Assembly: GCA_034435435.1 (NCBI GenBank)
Contig: DAOTXN010000036.1
Span: forward strand, 1 to 64,000
DNA from: DAOTXN01 sp034435435
GTDB taxonomy: Bacteria; Chloroflexota; Anaerolineae; S140-20
DNA: 64,000 nucleotides
Direction: 5' to 3'
Part shown: positions 17,968 to 26,296 of the stretch, piece after piece
Position numbering within the stretch: position 1 is the first letter of the stretch
Layout of the letters: the number at the start of each line of letters is the position of its first letter
Notes under the pieces: model-generated
What the model was told of the DNA's origin: nothing
The model's database searches: none
The model's input: only the letters and a program-made list of their open reading frames with translations
Made by a program: the position numbers and the translations under genes

Positions 17968-19758
17968 GTGGCAAAAGAAAAACTCATCCTGATTCACGCC
18001 CCCAGCGTCTACGACTTTCGCCAGCGGGCGACGTTGTGGGGACCCATCAGCGACCTGGTTCCCTCAGACGCCGTTTTCGAAATGTACCCCATCGGCTTTA
18101 CCACGATGGCCGAGTATTTGCAGCGCCACGGGCATCGGGTGAGCATCGTCAACCTGGCCGTGCGCATGTTGCGCGAGCCAGACTTTGACGCCGAAAAACT
18201 GCTCGCCGCGCTGGAACCGCTGGCCTTTGGGCTAGACCTGCACTGGTTGCCCCACGCCCACGGCGCGTTGGAAGTGGCTCGCCTGCTCAAGCAATATCAT
18301 CCCACGACGCCGGTCATCATGGGGGGTATTTCGGCTTCGTATTATCACGAGGAGTTGATCACGTATCCCCAGGTGGACTATGTGCTGCGCGGCGACTCGA
18401 CCGAAGAGCCGCTGCGCCAGTTGATCGAGGCCATCGAGTCGGGCGCCAAATTGCGCGACCTGCGCCGCATTCCCAATCTGACCTGGAAAGAGGCCAGCGG
18501 CGCGTTGCACGTCAACCCGTTGACCCACATTCCCACCCATCTGGATGACATTTTGGTAGACTATTCTTACGTGGTCGGCGCCGTGGCCCGCGAGCGGAAT
18601 TTGTGGAACTATTTGCCCTTCGCCAAGTGGACCCGTTACCCCATCACCGCCGCGCTCACCTGCCGGGGCTGCACGCGCAACTGTGCGATATGCGGCGGGT
18701 CGGCCTTTGCCTCCCAGCGCATCCTGGGGCGCAGCCAACCGGCTTATCGCAGCCCCCAAGTCGTCGCCGCCGACCTGCGCCGCATCAACCGCTTCAGCCG
18801 GGGACCGGTGTTTGTGCTGGGCGACATCCGCCAGGCCGGGATGGACTATGCCCGGCGTTTTCTCAACGCCATGCAGGGTTTTGACGAGCAGGTGATGATC
18901 GAATTTTTCTGGCCGGTGGAGCGAGCCTTTATGGAACAGGTGGCGGCGGCGCTGCCTAACTTTGTGGTCGAATTCTCGCCCGAATCCCACGACCCGGCCG
19001 TGCGCCGTTTTTCGGGCAAGCCTTTTTCCGACGCCGCCATCGAATCGTCCATCGAGCACATCCTGGCGGTAGGCTGCCAGCGCATGGACCTGTTTTACAT
19101 GTCGGGCATGCCGGGCCAGACGCCCCAGTCGGTGTTAGACACCATCGAATACTGCGGGCATCTGCTGCGCCGCTTTGACGGCGACGAGCGGCTCAAGCTG
19201 TTTATCTCGCCGCTGGCCCCGTTCCTCGACCCCGGTAGCCTGGCCTTTGAAAAGGCCGAGCATTACGGCTATCGCAAGCTGTGCCACACGCTGGAAGACC
19301 ATCGCCGGGCGTTGCTGGCCCCCAGCTGGAAGCACGTGCTGAGCTACGAGACGCGCTGGATGACCCGCGCCGAGCTGGTGGATTGCACCTACCAGGCCGG
19401 GTTGCGGCTGAACCAGCTCAAGGCCGAATACGGGCAGATCAGCCCGGAGCGGGCCCAACTGACCGAGGAGCGCATCCGGCAGGCCATTGGCCTGATGCAG
19501 CACATCGACCGCCTGGTCGAGACCGTCGAGCCGGCCGAGTGGGACCGGCGCTTGCTGCCGCTGCGTGAGGAGATCGAAGCGGTCAACCACTCGACGGTGT
19601 GCGAGAAAGAAGAATTGGACCTGCCGGTGGGCGGGATGCCGGTCAAGCTGGTGCAAACCGTGGGGTTGCTGATCGAGGACGGATTGGAGAACCTGCTGCG
19701 CCGCATGGGGCGCAACGGCAAACACGAAACGACCGAAAAAGAACGCACGTTGCTGTAA
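17968..19758 (+). CDS. B12-binding radical SAM protein
   Basis: GTG 17968 follows AAGGGAGAA. Residues 1-170 form a B12-binding-like Rossmann domain. CRGCTRNCAICGG near residue 231 gives CxxxCxxC for the [4Fe-4S] cluster that cleaves SAM. The body resembles the Ta0216-type family of cobalamin radical SAM proteins. The reaction is unknown, with methyl transfer or another radical modification likely. The gene ends directly against the stop of a convergent PyrK-like gene. The short 48-bp gap upstream follows the GxxExxY cassette. Confidence 0.78.
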   Translation: MAKEKLILIHAPSVYDFRQRATLWGPISDLVPSDAVFEMYPIGFTTMAEYLQRHGHRVSIVNLAVRMLREPDFDAEKLLAALEPLAFGLDLHWLPHAHGALEVARLLKQYHPTTPVIMGGISASYYHEELITYPQVDYVLRGDSTEEPLRQLIEAIESGAKLRDLRRIPNLTWKEASGALHVNPLTHIPTHLDDILVDYSYVVGAVARERNLWNYLPFAKWTRYPITAALTCRGCTRNCAICGGSAFASQRILGRSQPAYRSPQVVAADLRRINRFSRGPVFVLGDIRQAGMDYARRFLNAMQGFDEQVMIEFFWPVERAFMEQVAAALPNFVVEFSPESHDPAVRRFSGKPFSDAAIESSIEHILAVGCQRMDLFYMSGMPGQTPQSVLDTIEYCGHLLRRFDGDERLKLFISPLAPFLDPGSLAFEKAEHYGYRKLCHTLEDHRRALLAPSWKHVLSYETRWMTRAELVDCTYQAGLRLNQLKAEYGQISPERAQLTEERIRQAIGLMQHIDRLVETVEPAEWDRRLLPLREEIEAVNHSTVCEKEELDLPVGGMPVKLVQTVGLLIEDGLENLLRRMGRNGKHETTEKERTLL

Positions 19759-20538
19759 TTATATCTGCGTCAAATCGAACACCGGGCCATCGATGCAGGG
19801 GAAGCGGTAGCCCCGCCGCGTCTCTACCGCGCACCCGCCGCACACCCCCATCCCACAGGGCATCACCTCTGGCGCGACGAGTCCCCACGCGAACCCTTCG
19901 TTCACCCGCAAACGGCGCGTCTCGAGCGCAGCGACCAGCTCGGCGTACCACTGCGGATCGCCCACGGCGTACACCTGGTCGGCCCATGGGGCCAGCTCGA
20001 GCAACAGGTCGAGGGCAGACCCCTTTTGGCCCCGTGAGCCGTCGGCCGTGACCAGACGCACCTCGACGCCGACGGGCAGCGCATGGGGCGGAAAGAGCTG
20101 CGCCGCACGGGGGGCCTCGTGGATGAGGACCACGTTACGCTGAGAAGCCAACGCCAGGTCGATCAACGCCAGCAAGAACGACACGCCGTTCTGCGCCTCG
20201 TTCACGCCAAAGCCGTTGGCCTGGGCCAGGAGTAGAAGGTTGTGAGTAAAAGGGGACAACGGAAAACCTTTTCCCAACGGTCCGATGCAGTCCAACTCGT
20301 CGCCCGGCCCCAGCCGCCGCAACGGGCCGGCCGCGGGCAGCAACACGTCAAAACTGTCGTCCGCGATAGCGATGGGGAAAAGGGGCCGGCGGAGGTATTC
20401 GGTTTCGGTGCTGACCAACACGAATTGCCCTGGTTGCATCCCGGCGACCAGCGTCGGCGCGACCAGCCGCAAGCAGTTAAAAGAGGGCAAAGCGTCATAG
20501 ACGCTGACGCTGACAATTTGGGCCATGGTCTGTTGCAT
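19759..20538 (-). CDS. PyrK-like [2Fe-2S] electron-transfer protein
   Basis: The protein resembles the electron-transfer subunit of dihydroorotate dehydrogenase B. A ferredoxin-reductase beta barrel with RRPLFPIAI stands in place of the flavin motif. The C-terminal cluster has Cys residues in PCGMGVCGGCAVET and FPCIDGP. The usual glycine-rich NAD loop GGGxGxAP is absent, and the region reads AQANGFGVNEAQNGVSF. It may therefore not bind NADH normally. No pyrD or other pyr gene is adjacent, so its redox partner is unclear. Confidence 0.65.
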   Translation of the reverse strand: MQQTMAQIVSVSVYDALPSFNCLRLVAPTLVAGMQPGQFVLVSTETEYLRRPLFPIAIADDSFDVLLPAAGPLRRLGPGDELDCIGPLGKGFPLSPFTHNLLLLAQANGFGVNEAQNGVSFLLALIDLALASQRNVVLIHEAPRAAQLFPPHALPVGVEVRLVTADGSRGQKGSALDLLLELAPWADQVYAVGDPQWYAELVAALETRRLRVNEGFAWGLVAPEVMPCGMGVCGGCAVETRRGYRFPCIDGPVFDLTQI

Positions 20539-20959
20539 CGCTTTACGATTCGAGTCTACTGTCGGAAATCGACCGATACGATAGGTCTATGTGAGGACAT
20601 TATAGCGATTAGTCGCACTTTGGCAATTGCAATTAGCGAGGCGAGTGACAAGCAGCGTTACTGGTCAGCGTAGAAATGAAAGGCCTCCCTACTGGTCGGG
20701 AGGAAATTTGCGCAAAATTCGCTCGTTCGGTATACTTGTCCACAGTAGGAGCCCCCGTTGCAACAAAAAATTCAATTCCTGATTCGATTGTACAGCCACT
20801 GACTCTATGATATGCTTTTGTACAAGCACAAACGCACTGCTTGGTTATAAAGGTGGCACTTTGCTGAACTGGTTTAATTGTGAAAGACAATGGTTTGTCA
20901 TAACTTTACCGCTGGCTGCGATTTCTGGTCTTATAGCTGACTGGGGGTAAGTAGAGAAG
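20539..20959. other. AT-rich intergenic region
   Basis: This 421-bp stretch is clearly less GC-rich than its surroundings. It holds a small CCTCCC/GGGAGG hairpin at 20684-20703 and a weak promoter-like TTGTAC...TATGCT (17-nt spacer) near 20789-20817. No convincing gene is seen. Confidence 0.45.
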
Positions 20960-21553
20960 ATGAGTGATGCTGAGGAAAACATTCAAAAAATCCTTTTCAA
21001 AATAGTACAGATGCTTGTCCAGCGTTACGACGTAGAAGAAATCCGAACGCTTTGTTTCACCTTGGGAGTAGATTATGATAACTTGCGAGGTGAAGGAAAA
21101 GCGAGTAAAGTGAGGGAACTGGTTAGTTATCTTCATCGCCATAATCGTATTTCTGATCTTAGAGACATCCTAGAAAAACACCATTTGGATATTATTGATC
21201 CGAGTGGCCCCCCTCATAAACCTCCACCCCGAAAGACCGTCATACCAGAGCCACCGCCATCAAACCAAGATTGGCTATCTGCCGTAAAAGTGGCTGTTGA
21301 ACAATTCAAAGTATTACATCCGAACTTCGATTGGCAGACATATTCAATTGATATTGAAGAACAGAAAGTTGTTGATGATAAGATGATGCTAACCTTAGTG
21401 CTAAGAAGACTAGCTACGGTCGGAGACCCGTCTAGCTATCTGCTCGCAGCAGCGGCACGGCCTATCAAGTATAGGATCACGACTAACCGTCATGGTGTGA
21501 TTGTTGAGCAACATCTTTGGGATGACTTTTGGGGTCGCTCCGAATTTTGGTAG
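20960..21553 (+). CDS. Effector-associated-domain-like protein
   Basis: Residues 15-70 (YDVEEIRTLCFTLGVDYDNL, then GEGKASKVRELVSYL) match the death-like effector-associated domains of bacterial conflict and signalling systems. In those systems the domains recruit effectors or proteases through like-with-like contacts. A Pro-rich hinge (80-105) leads to a C-terminal alpha/beta domain of about 95 residues that I cannot identify. The gene is AT-rich in base and codon use compared with its neighbours and stands alone with long flanks. That fits recent acquisition. No caspase-like, TIR or STAND partner lies nearby. Confidence 0.6.
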   Translation: MSDAEENIQKILFKIVQMLVQRYDVEEIRTLCFTLGVDYDNLRGEGKASKVRELVSYLHRHNRISDLRDILEKHHLDIIDPSGPPHKPPPRKTVIPEPPPSNQDWLSAVKVAVEQFKVLHPNFDWQTYSIDIEEQKVVDDKMMLTLVLRRLATVGDPSSYLLAAAARPIKYRITTNRHGVIVEQHLWDDFWGRSEFW

Positions 21554-21683
21554 GAGTGCTGAAGAGTTCCTACCATCTTCTGGGAAGATGGCCCGGTGTA
21601 CTTGGGTCTTGAAAGGCGATTCTCAGTGCGCGGATCACCATCAAGACGAGGGCGTGGAGGATCAGAATGGGCAGTAAAGATAT

Positions 21684-23711
21684 CTACACTTGTAGCGCAG
21701 GGTGGTCTATCACCGCCAAGACGCGCACCGTTTCAGTCTTGCCCTTCACCTTGACCTCGCCCAGGTCCACCGTTTCCAGCCGGTCGCGGTCGGGCAGGGC
21801 AAACAACGTGGAATCGCTGATGAGGATGTCGTACTCGGGGAAATCTTTGGTCAGGCTTTCCAGCCGGGCCGCGACGTTTACCGCGTCGCCCAGCACGGTA
21901 TACTCTAACCGGTCTTCGGAACCGACCCCGCCCGCGACGACCGGCCCGGTGTTGATGCCGATGCCGATGCGCAAAGGCACATCGCCGCGCGCCCGCCGGC
22001 GCTCGTTCAACGCGGCCAGCCTTGCCCGCATACGCAGCGCGGCCCGCAGCGCCGTCTGGGCGCTGTGGGGGTCGGCCGCCGGTGCGCCGAACAGGGCCAT
22101 GATCGAATCGCCGCCCAGCTTGTGCACGATGCCCCCCGCCCCCTGGATGGCCTCGTGCATCTCGTCCAGATATTCGTTGACAAAGGCGATTACCTGTTCG
22201 GGCGGTAACGGCTCCGATAGGCTGGTAAAGCCGCGAATGTCGGAAAAGAGAATCGTGACCTCGCGCACCTCGCCGCCCAGCTTCAGTTGGCCGCTCATGA
22301 ACAACCCGGCCACTTCGGGCGACACGGCCCGCCCAAACAGGCTGCGCATGCGCTCGCGCTCGCCCAACCCGCGCACCATGTGGTTAAAGGCATCTTGGAG
22401 CGTGCCGATCTCGTCGCGGGATGTGACGGCGACCTGGGCGTTATAATCGCCCCCGCGCACCCGTTCGGCTGTGCGGCTGAGCAAGATCAAAGGAGTGGCG
22501 ATGCCCTGCGCCAACACCAAGGCCACGACCAGCCCAATCCCGGCCGTCAAACCCGCCGCGCCTAAAATGACGCTGCGGATGACGCCAGACTGGTCTTCCA
22601 ACGTCTGTCGCGCCTCCAGCAACGGCGCGAGCACCTGCAGGGCCGTCTCTTCCGGCTGTGATACGCTCACGCTCCAACCAAAACCAGGAAAGCCCGCCAG
22701 CCCGGCCCGCTCGTCGTAAAAAGCACTCCCCCCGGTGCGGCTGTAGCCGAGGATGATAGGCTCGCTGTCGGCGTCGCCTGCCAGCACCTCAAAACCGGGC
22801 CCGGTTTGGCTCTCCAGGCGAGCTACAGCTGTCTCTGGCGCGAGGTCGGGGTTGAACAACACCGCCAGGTCGTGCTGGCTGACCGTGTCGGCCAGCAAAC
22901 CACCGCTGCGGGTAAAAAGCTGGGCCTGTCCGCCCGGGACGAGGGCGGCGCGGCGCGAGACGAGCCGTTGCACTTCTGTCAGGTCCAGCGCGCCTCGAAT
23001 CACGCCGAGAACCTCTTTGGTGTCGGGGTCGAGCACCGGCAACGCGATCCCCAGCGTTACCCGTTGACCGTCCTCGTCCAGGTGCGCGTCCACGATGCCA
23101 ATGCCGGCCACGCCCTGTCGAGCAGCGTCCAACCACCAGCCGGCGTCTCGGTGCACGCGCTCTGTCACCGGGCGGGTGACGAGGGTGTTGATGCCGCTGG
23201 CCTCGGTGACGATGATTTCGACAAAAATGCCGCGCGTCTCTTCCTGCCGGCGAAACAGATAACCGATGGCGTCGGAAAAGGCCTGTTGACCGGCCTCGTC
23301 GGGCGCGAGAAAAAAGGGGCTGCCGCCCGCGCCGGCCTGGGCGTCTAACGCGGCTTCGACAGCGGCGGCATCGGCGGCGCTCAGGCCCCGCGCCAGAGCC
23401 AGGCGATTGGCCTGGCGCACGGTTTCGATCACCTGGGGCGCTTCGGCCCAGCGGCGCACGTCTTTGATGCGCTCCAGCAAATAGGCGTCAATTTCGGCGG
23501 CCAGCGCGTCGGCCACGCCGGCCAGGTTGGCCCCGACCACGTCGCTGCGCAGCGCGCCTTCGGTCTCCCCCAGGCGGCTCGAAAAGCCGCGCAACTGGCC
23601 TGATAGCACCACAAAAATAACGCCGCCGACCACGGCCAACGGCGCCAGGCTCAGGAGGAGCATCTGGGCGCTGATTTTATAGCGCAGGCTGGCGCGGAAT
23701 CGGGTGAACAT
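21684..23711 (-). CDS. Membrane adenylate/guanylate cyclase with HAMP
   Basis: The N-terminal transmembrane helix is followed by a large extracytoplasmic Cache-like sensor, a second helix near 365-390 and a HAMP segment. The C-terminal class III cyclase domain has metal Asp residues in LFSDIRGFTSL and KLGGDSIMALFG, the purine-contact Lys of HKLGGD, and VNVAARLE with the transition-state Asn/Arg. It should make cAMP (or cGMP) in response to an external cue. The lipoprotein gene ends 8 bp upstream and is likely co-transcribed, perhaps as ligand presenter. Confidence 0.85.
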   Translation of the reverse strand: MFTRFRASLRYKISAQMLLLSLAPLAVVGGVIFVVLSGQLRGFSSRLGETEGALRSDVVGANLAGVADALAAEIDAYLLERIKDVRRWAEAPQVIETVRQANRLALARGLSAADAAAVEAALDAQAGAGGSPFFLAPDEAGQQAFSDAIGYLFRRQEETRGIFVEIIVTEASGINTLVTRPVTERVHRDAGWWLDAARQGVAGIGIVDAHLDEDGQRVTLGIALPVLDPDTKEVLGVIRGALDLTEVQRLVSRRAALVPGGQAQLFTRSGGLLADTVSQHDLAVLFNPDLAPETAVARLESQTGPGFEVLAGDADSEPIILGYSRTGGSAFYDERAGLAGFPGFGWSVSVSQPEETALQVLAPLLEARQTLEDQSGVIRSVILGAAGLTAGIGLVVALVLAQGIATPLILLSRTAERVRGGDYNAQVAVTSRDEIGTLQDAFNHMVRGLGERERMRSLFGRAVSPEVAGLFMSGQLKLGGEVREVTILFSDIRGFTSLSEPLPPEQVIAFVNEYLDEMHEAIQGAGGIVHKLGGDSIMALFGAPAADPHSAQTALRAALRMRARLAALNERRRARGDVPLRIGIGINTGPVVAGGVGSEDRLEYTVLGDAVNVAARLESLTKDFPEYDILISDSTLFALPDRDRLETVDLGEVKVKGKTETVRVLAVIDHPALQV

Positions 23712-23719
23712 AGTCGGGA

Positions 23720-24850
23720 TTAGGGATGAGGGAGCAGGGAGTAGCTGACGGCGGCCTGGGCTGCGGTGTAGGCGGCCGGGGCGGCGCTGCTCATCAGTTG
23801 CTCGGCCATTGTCTTGAATTCATCCAGCAAGGGCTGAGCCGTCGCCAGGTCGGGGGCGGCCAGGATTTCTTCGGCCTTGTCCTGGATGGCGGTTAGCAGG
23901 TTCTCGACGCCGCTCAAGTCGCCGCTCACCTGGGGCAGCAACGTCCCGATCTGCTGTGCATAAGCCAGCGCGCCGAATCCGTCGCCGGGGTTGTCGGCCC
24001 GCCCGTCGCCCGTGTAGTCGGCAAAGCGCGGGCTGGCTGTGCCGGCGATGATGTTGATGACGTGCTCGGCGTGGGTGCGCATCTCGCCAAAAGCGCCGAT
24101 AGCCGCGGCGTTAAAGGCGTTAAAGATGTGGTCGTGGGCGACCTGGCTTTGAGCCAACAATCCCTGACCGTAAGCGATGTTGCGCGGCGTGGTCGGTTCG
24201 CCGTCGTTGGCGGCAAAGACTCGTCGGGCGGCGGCCAGGATATTCGGGTCGGCTCCGCCGCGCCAGACCACCTGGCTCGTCGGAGCCGGGTCGCTGTCGC
24301 CCACCGGCTCCACAGTGATGGCGAAACTGGCGTAGCGGGCGATGAGGTTTTCGCCGGCCGGCGAGGTCCAGGTGTAATCCACGCTGCCATCCGCCCCCAC
24401 CTCGAACACGCCGACGCTGATCTCGGTGACGCCGTCGTCGGCGATGAGCCAGCCTTCGTAAGCAAAACCCGCCGGCGGCGGGGTGACGCCGTTCATTTTG
24501 AGCGCCAGTTGGTCGGCCACAGCCAGGCTATCGCGAAAAGAGATGCTGCCGCCCGTCGCTGGGGCGGACGGCGGTGTGGCGGTGGGGAGAGCCGTGGGCT
24601 GAGCGGCGGGTTCGGTCGCGCTGGGCGTGGGTTGGTCCACCTCCTGGTCGGGCGAGGTCGCGCTGGGCGCGGGTTGGTGGGTCGGCTGATGAGTGGGCAT
24701 GGGCGGCTCGGTCGGCTGGACGGTGGGAGGTTGGGTGGGCGCGGTCGTCGGTGGAGAAGCAGGGACCTGAGTGGCCGTGGGTTGGGCCTCGCCGCCGCCG
24801 CAAGCCGTCAAGACAATGACAAATGTGAGAAATAGAACCACGTATCGCAT
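23720..24850 (-). CDS. Lipoprotein with RskA-like domain
   Basis: The signal peptide ends in VLTACGG and is followed by a Thr/Pro-rich stalk of about 75 residues. A beta-rich domain (YEGWLIADDG, SVGVFEVGADGSVDY) resembles the extracytoplasmic part of anti-sigma-K factors, without the zinc-binding cytoplasmic part. The C-terminal 170 residues are helical with conserved histidines (QVAHDHIFNAF, THAEHVINII). The position just ahead of the cyclase suggests that it supplies an envelope signal to it. Confidence 0.65.
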   Translation of the reverse strand: MRYVVLFLTFVIVLTACGGGEAQPTATQVPASPPTTAPTQPPTVQPTEPPMPTHQPTHQPAPSATSPDQEVDQPTPSATEPAAQPTALPTATPPSAPATGGSISFRDSLAVADQLALKMNGVTPPPAGFAYEGWLIADDGVTEISVGVFEVGADGSVDYTWTSPAGENLIARYASFAITVEPVGDSDPAPTSQVVWRGGADPNILAAARRVFAANDGEPTTPRNIAYGQGLLAQSQVAHDHIFNAFNAAAIGAFGEMRTHAEHVINIIAGTASPRFADYTGDGRADNPGDGFGALAYAQQIGTLLPQVSGDLSGVENLLTAIQDKAEEILAAPDLATAQPLLDEFKTMAEQLMSSAAPAAYTAAQAAVSYSLLPHP

Positions 24851-24943
24851 TTCTGTCCTCCTCTTCCCCCGGCTGTGTGCGTGTGCAACGATAATTCTAC
24901 CACAAATCGTCTGATTTGATAGTCGGTCGAGAGATTCGCAACC

Positions 24944-24972
24944 TTGACAATTCCCCGGCGCTAAGGTACAAT
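24944..24972 (+). promoter_or_regulatory. Strong sigma-70-type promoter
   Basis: TTGACA (24944-24949), a 17-nt spacer and TACAAT (24967-24972) stand 20 nt before the tRNA-Ala gene. Confidence 0.8.
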
Positions 24973-24992
24973 ACCCTCGCTCCGCTTCGCAG

Positions 24993-25065
<73 letters not shown>

Positions 25066-25106
25066 TTGAACAACTTGACCTTCTCGGATGAAAAGCGCAG
25101 CGGCCG

Positions 25107-25847
25107 ATGGCAAGACGCCAGAACCGGTACTCACCAGAGATCAAGCAGCAAGCCCGGGCGCTTCGTCGAGAGGGACTGACATACGCGGAGATTGGCGAAC
25201 GCCTGGGGATGGACATCCCCAAAAGCACCTTAAATCACTGGGTCAGTGATGTGTTGCTCACATCAGAGCAGCGGCAGCGAATTACTGAAAAAGAGCGTGA
25301 GGCTGCGGCAAGAGGACGAGAGGCCGGCGCTTGGGGTGGTGCGGCCGGGTGGAATCGAGAGCAAAAGCGCCGCCGCCTTGAAGTAGCCTGCAGGCAGGCC
25401 GAGCCCATCGCCAAACGGCTCGTCGAGAACCAGGATGCATTGATGCTGATGGCTGCCGCGTTGTATATGGGGGAAGGCGCAAAAGCTGAAGGCCAGTTTT
25501 CCATCGGCAATAGCGATCCTCGGATCGTCCAAACGTGGCTGGCGCTGCTGCGCAGACTCTTTGACATCGACGAAAACAAGTTGCGCTGTCAACTGGCTCT
25601 CACAAAAGGGATGGATGAACAGTCCCTCAAGGTGTATTGGTCAGAAGTAACAGGCATTCCCGTCAGCCAGTTCATCAAAACCAGTTTTCGCCAGGACAGC
25701 GGAGGGCGGAAGCGAGAGGGATACAAAGGCGTCTGTATTGTTCACTATTACTCACTTCAAGTGCGTCGTTTGCTAGACGCCATCGGTCAGAGCGTGATAG
25801 AGAGAGTTCTAGACGCTTCAAAAGATACACAAGGGCCCGTAGCTTAG
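25107..25847 (+). CDS. HTH plus LAGLIDADG-like domain protein
   Basis: The N-terminal 60 residues form a helix-turn-helix (EGLTYAEIGERLGMDIPKST, then LNHWV). The rest (LYMGEGAKAEGQFSIGNSDP, ALLRRLFDIDENKLRCQLAL, YWSEVTGIPVSQF) resembles single-chain LAGLIDADG-fold proteins found as free-standing genes. It could be a homing-type endonuclease or a regulator derived from one. It is the only coding sequence between two tRNA-Ala genes. Its last residues GPVA and the stop are encoded by the first 15 bases of the second tRNA gene, so it reads into the tRNA. Confidence 0.6.
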   Translation: MARRQNRYSPEIKQQARALRREGLTYAEIGERLGMDIPKSTLNHWVSDVLLTSEQRQRITEKEREAAARGREAGAWGGAAGWNREQKRRRLEVACRQAEPIAKRLVENQDALMLMAAALYMGEGAKAEGQFSIGNSDPRIVQTWLALLRRLFDIDENKLRCQLALTKGMDEQSLKVYWSEVTGIPVSQFIKTSFRQDSGGRKREGYKGVCIVHYYSLQVRRLLDAIGQSVIERVLDASKDTQGPVA

Positions 25848-25905
25848 TCGGGAGAGCGCCACGCTGGCAGTGTGGAGGTCGCGGGTTCGAGTCCCGCCGG
25901 GTCCA
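25833..25905 (+). tRNA. tRNA-Ala (anticodon GGC)
   Basis: The 73-nt cloverleaf has GGGCCCG paired with CGGGTCC, including G3-U70. The anticodon loop CTGGCAG gives GGC, reading GCC. The T arm has GGTTCGAGT. Its 5' end overlaps the end of the preceding coding sequence by 15 nt. Confidence 0.9.
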
Positions 25906-25911
25906 CCTCGG

Positions 25912-25938
25912 CTTCCAAAGTCTGGCCGACTTTGGAAG
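25912..25938. terminator. Inverted repeat after tRNA-Ala
   Basis: CTTCCAAAGTC and GACTTTGGAAG form a perfect 11-bp stem with a 5-nt loop, seven bases after the tRNA. No U-run follows, so the terminator role is only possible. Confidence 0.4.
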
Positions 25939-25965
25939 TCTCATATTTGGCACATGCGCTGAACA

Positions 25966-26227
25966 GGAATAGTAGGCCATCCCTGCAGAGAGGCGGATCC
26001 AAGGCTGCAAGTCCGCTGGTGGCGCCCCGGGGAGCGCCATCAAATCGAGGCCGAACTCGCCTGGGAGCACCGCCGGTGAACGTAGGGCAAATTGGCAATT
26101 TGCCCCACAAAATAGCCGGCGGCGGTTGGCGCCCGTTAGCGTGCGTCGAGAGGTCCCGCGTTGTGCGGGACAATCAGGGTGGTACCGCGGAGCGCCCCTT
26201 CGTCCCTGACGGAGGGGCGTTTTGTTT
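25966..26227 (+). promoter_or_regulatory. T-box riboswitch (leucine) upstream of leuS
   Basis: The T-box sequence AGGGTGGTACCGCG is at 26176-26189. It is followed by an intrinsic terminator with arms 26193-26204 and 26208-26219 and then TTTTGTTT. The preceding structured leader fits Stem I. CTC at 26056-26058, in GAACTCGCC, is the likely specifier codon for leucine. Uncharged tRNA-Leu would pair here and with the T-box bulge, stabilising the antiterminator and switching leuS on. The left boundary is approximate. Confidence 0.85.
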
Positions 26228-26285
26228 AACCTCCCGCAGGTCGCTGACCCGCGACCCAAGCGGGTTCCAAAACCTGCGGGAGGTT
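26228..26285. repeat. Perfect 14-bp inverted repeat in leuS leader
   Basis: AACCTCCCGCAGGT (26228-26241) and its exact complement (26272-26285) frame a 30-nt GC-rich loop. It lies between the T-box terminator and the leuS start, so its hairpin ends about 11 nt before ATG. It may affect translation initiation. Confidence 0.7.
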
Positions 26286-26296
26286 AAAAGAAAGAG

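Noticed and set aside
20633..20890. 85-residue minus-strand open frame in the AT-rich gap
   Set aside because: It has no ribosome site, no family pattern and a low-complexity composition, and it overlaps the likely promoter of the downstream gene.
21667..22446. 259-residue plus-strand open frame
   Set aside because: It lies wholly antisense to the cyclase domain and its composition reflects the GC-rich third positions of that gene.
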